Both the position numbers and the translations under genes were made by a program. From the NCBI GenBank assembly GCA_014529385.2, contig CM043959.1:52513753-52577752 (forward strand): a stretch of DNA of 64,000 nucleotides, written 5' to 3'. The notes under the pieces are model-generated. The model searched no databases. It was not told the DNA's origin and saw nothing but the letters and a program-made list of their open reading frames with translations. This document shows positions 63,887 through 64,000 of the stretch, one piece after another. Origin of the DNA: Adiantum capillus-veneris (taxonomy: Eukaryota; Streptophyta; Polypodiopsida; Polypodiales; Pteridaceae). How positions within the stretch are numbered: the stretch's first letter is position 1; every line of letters starts with the position of its first letter.

Positions 63887-64000
63887 AAAATTGGCTGATA
63901 ATTTCTGTTATGTAAGGGAATACCGCAAACTCTGGTGATCGGTTTTGATCACAAAATCCGCTCCTAGAAGGTAATGCTTTCAGGTAGACAAGGTGTGAAT

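Larger units (their letters stand above)
61641..64000 (-). mobile_element. Gypsy-3: chromovirus-type element, 3' part, split by a solo LTR
   Basis: A minus-strand Ty3/gypsy element that enters from beyond the right edge. In sense it shows the end of RNase H, integrase finger, integrase core, integrase C-terminal region and a decayed chromodomain. A family S solo LTR (62317-62999) interrupts the integrase. LTRs of this element are not in the window. Confidence 0.88.

Overview
The window looks like repeat-dense intergenic DNA from a large land-plant nuclear genome. The evidence is Ty1/copia elements primed by initiator tRNA-Met, a chromovirus-type Ty3/gypsy element, non-LTR retrotransposons, plant-type TTTAGGG-like repeats, short GT-AG introns in two decayed genes, and very many GA/CT, AC and AT microsatellites. 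From memory, the decayed SWIM-finger gene and the LINE families resemble sequences I associate with ferns, lycophytes and mosses more than with flowering plants. That is an impression, not a result. No bacterial-style operon, rRNA gene, CRISPR array or clearly functional host gene is visible. Nearly all coding sequence belongs to transposable elements.

Layout. 1-8.8 kb: a minus-strand LTR element with a degenerate gag-like frame and a tRNA-Asp-type primer site, interrupted by an apparently intact, very young copia element (copia-1, 1181-6358, near-identical 227-bp LTRs, TSD gtact). 8.8-10.1 kb: foldbacks embedded in AC/AT microsatellites. 10.4-13.9 kb: a decayed intron-containing gene with a SWIM zinc finger (plus strand). 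18.8-20.2 kb: a multi-exon minus-strand gene remnant. 20.6-21.9 kb: a tandem array with a 324-bp higher-order period, into which copia-2 (21916-27113, TSD tatag) inserted; its pol has several nonsense codons but no visible frameshift. 29.1-35.6 kb: two 1.6-kb LTRs of one family in opposite orientation, one a solo LTR with TSD tgtca, the other carrying a primer site. 36.8-42.1 kb: a badly decayed copia (copia-3) with a solo LTR nested in its integrase (TSD cattt). 42.1-45.3 kb: another solo LTR (TSD gcgtg), a LINE reverse transcriptase fragment with an in-frame 126-bp duplication, a gene remnant and a 441-bp tandem duplication carrying a tRNA-like promoter. 47.0-51.1 kb: a gypsy remnant. 52.4-61.0 kb: one LTR element and two LINE copies separated by four GA microsatellites. 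61.6-64.0 kb: the 3' part of a chromovirus pol (minus strand) split by a solo LTR (TSD gctta) that carries telomere-like repeats.

The elements form a layered insertion record. Six insertions have exact 5-bp target duplications, and in two cases (copia-1 into the gag-like frame, the solo LTR into the chromovirus integrase) the interrupted reading frame is continuous across the target site. The most unusual signal is at 52.4-61.0 kb, where successive retroelements abut GA/CT microsatellites exactly at their ends. This suggests a lineage that inserts into, or is propagated with, (GA)n tracts. Both LINE copies there keep a PCNA-binding-type motif near the C-terminus.
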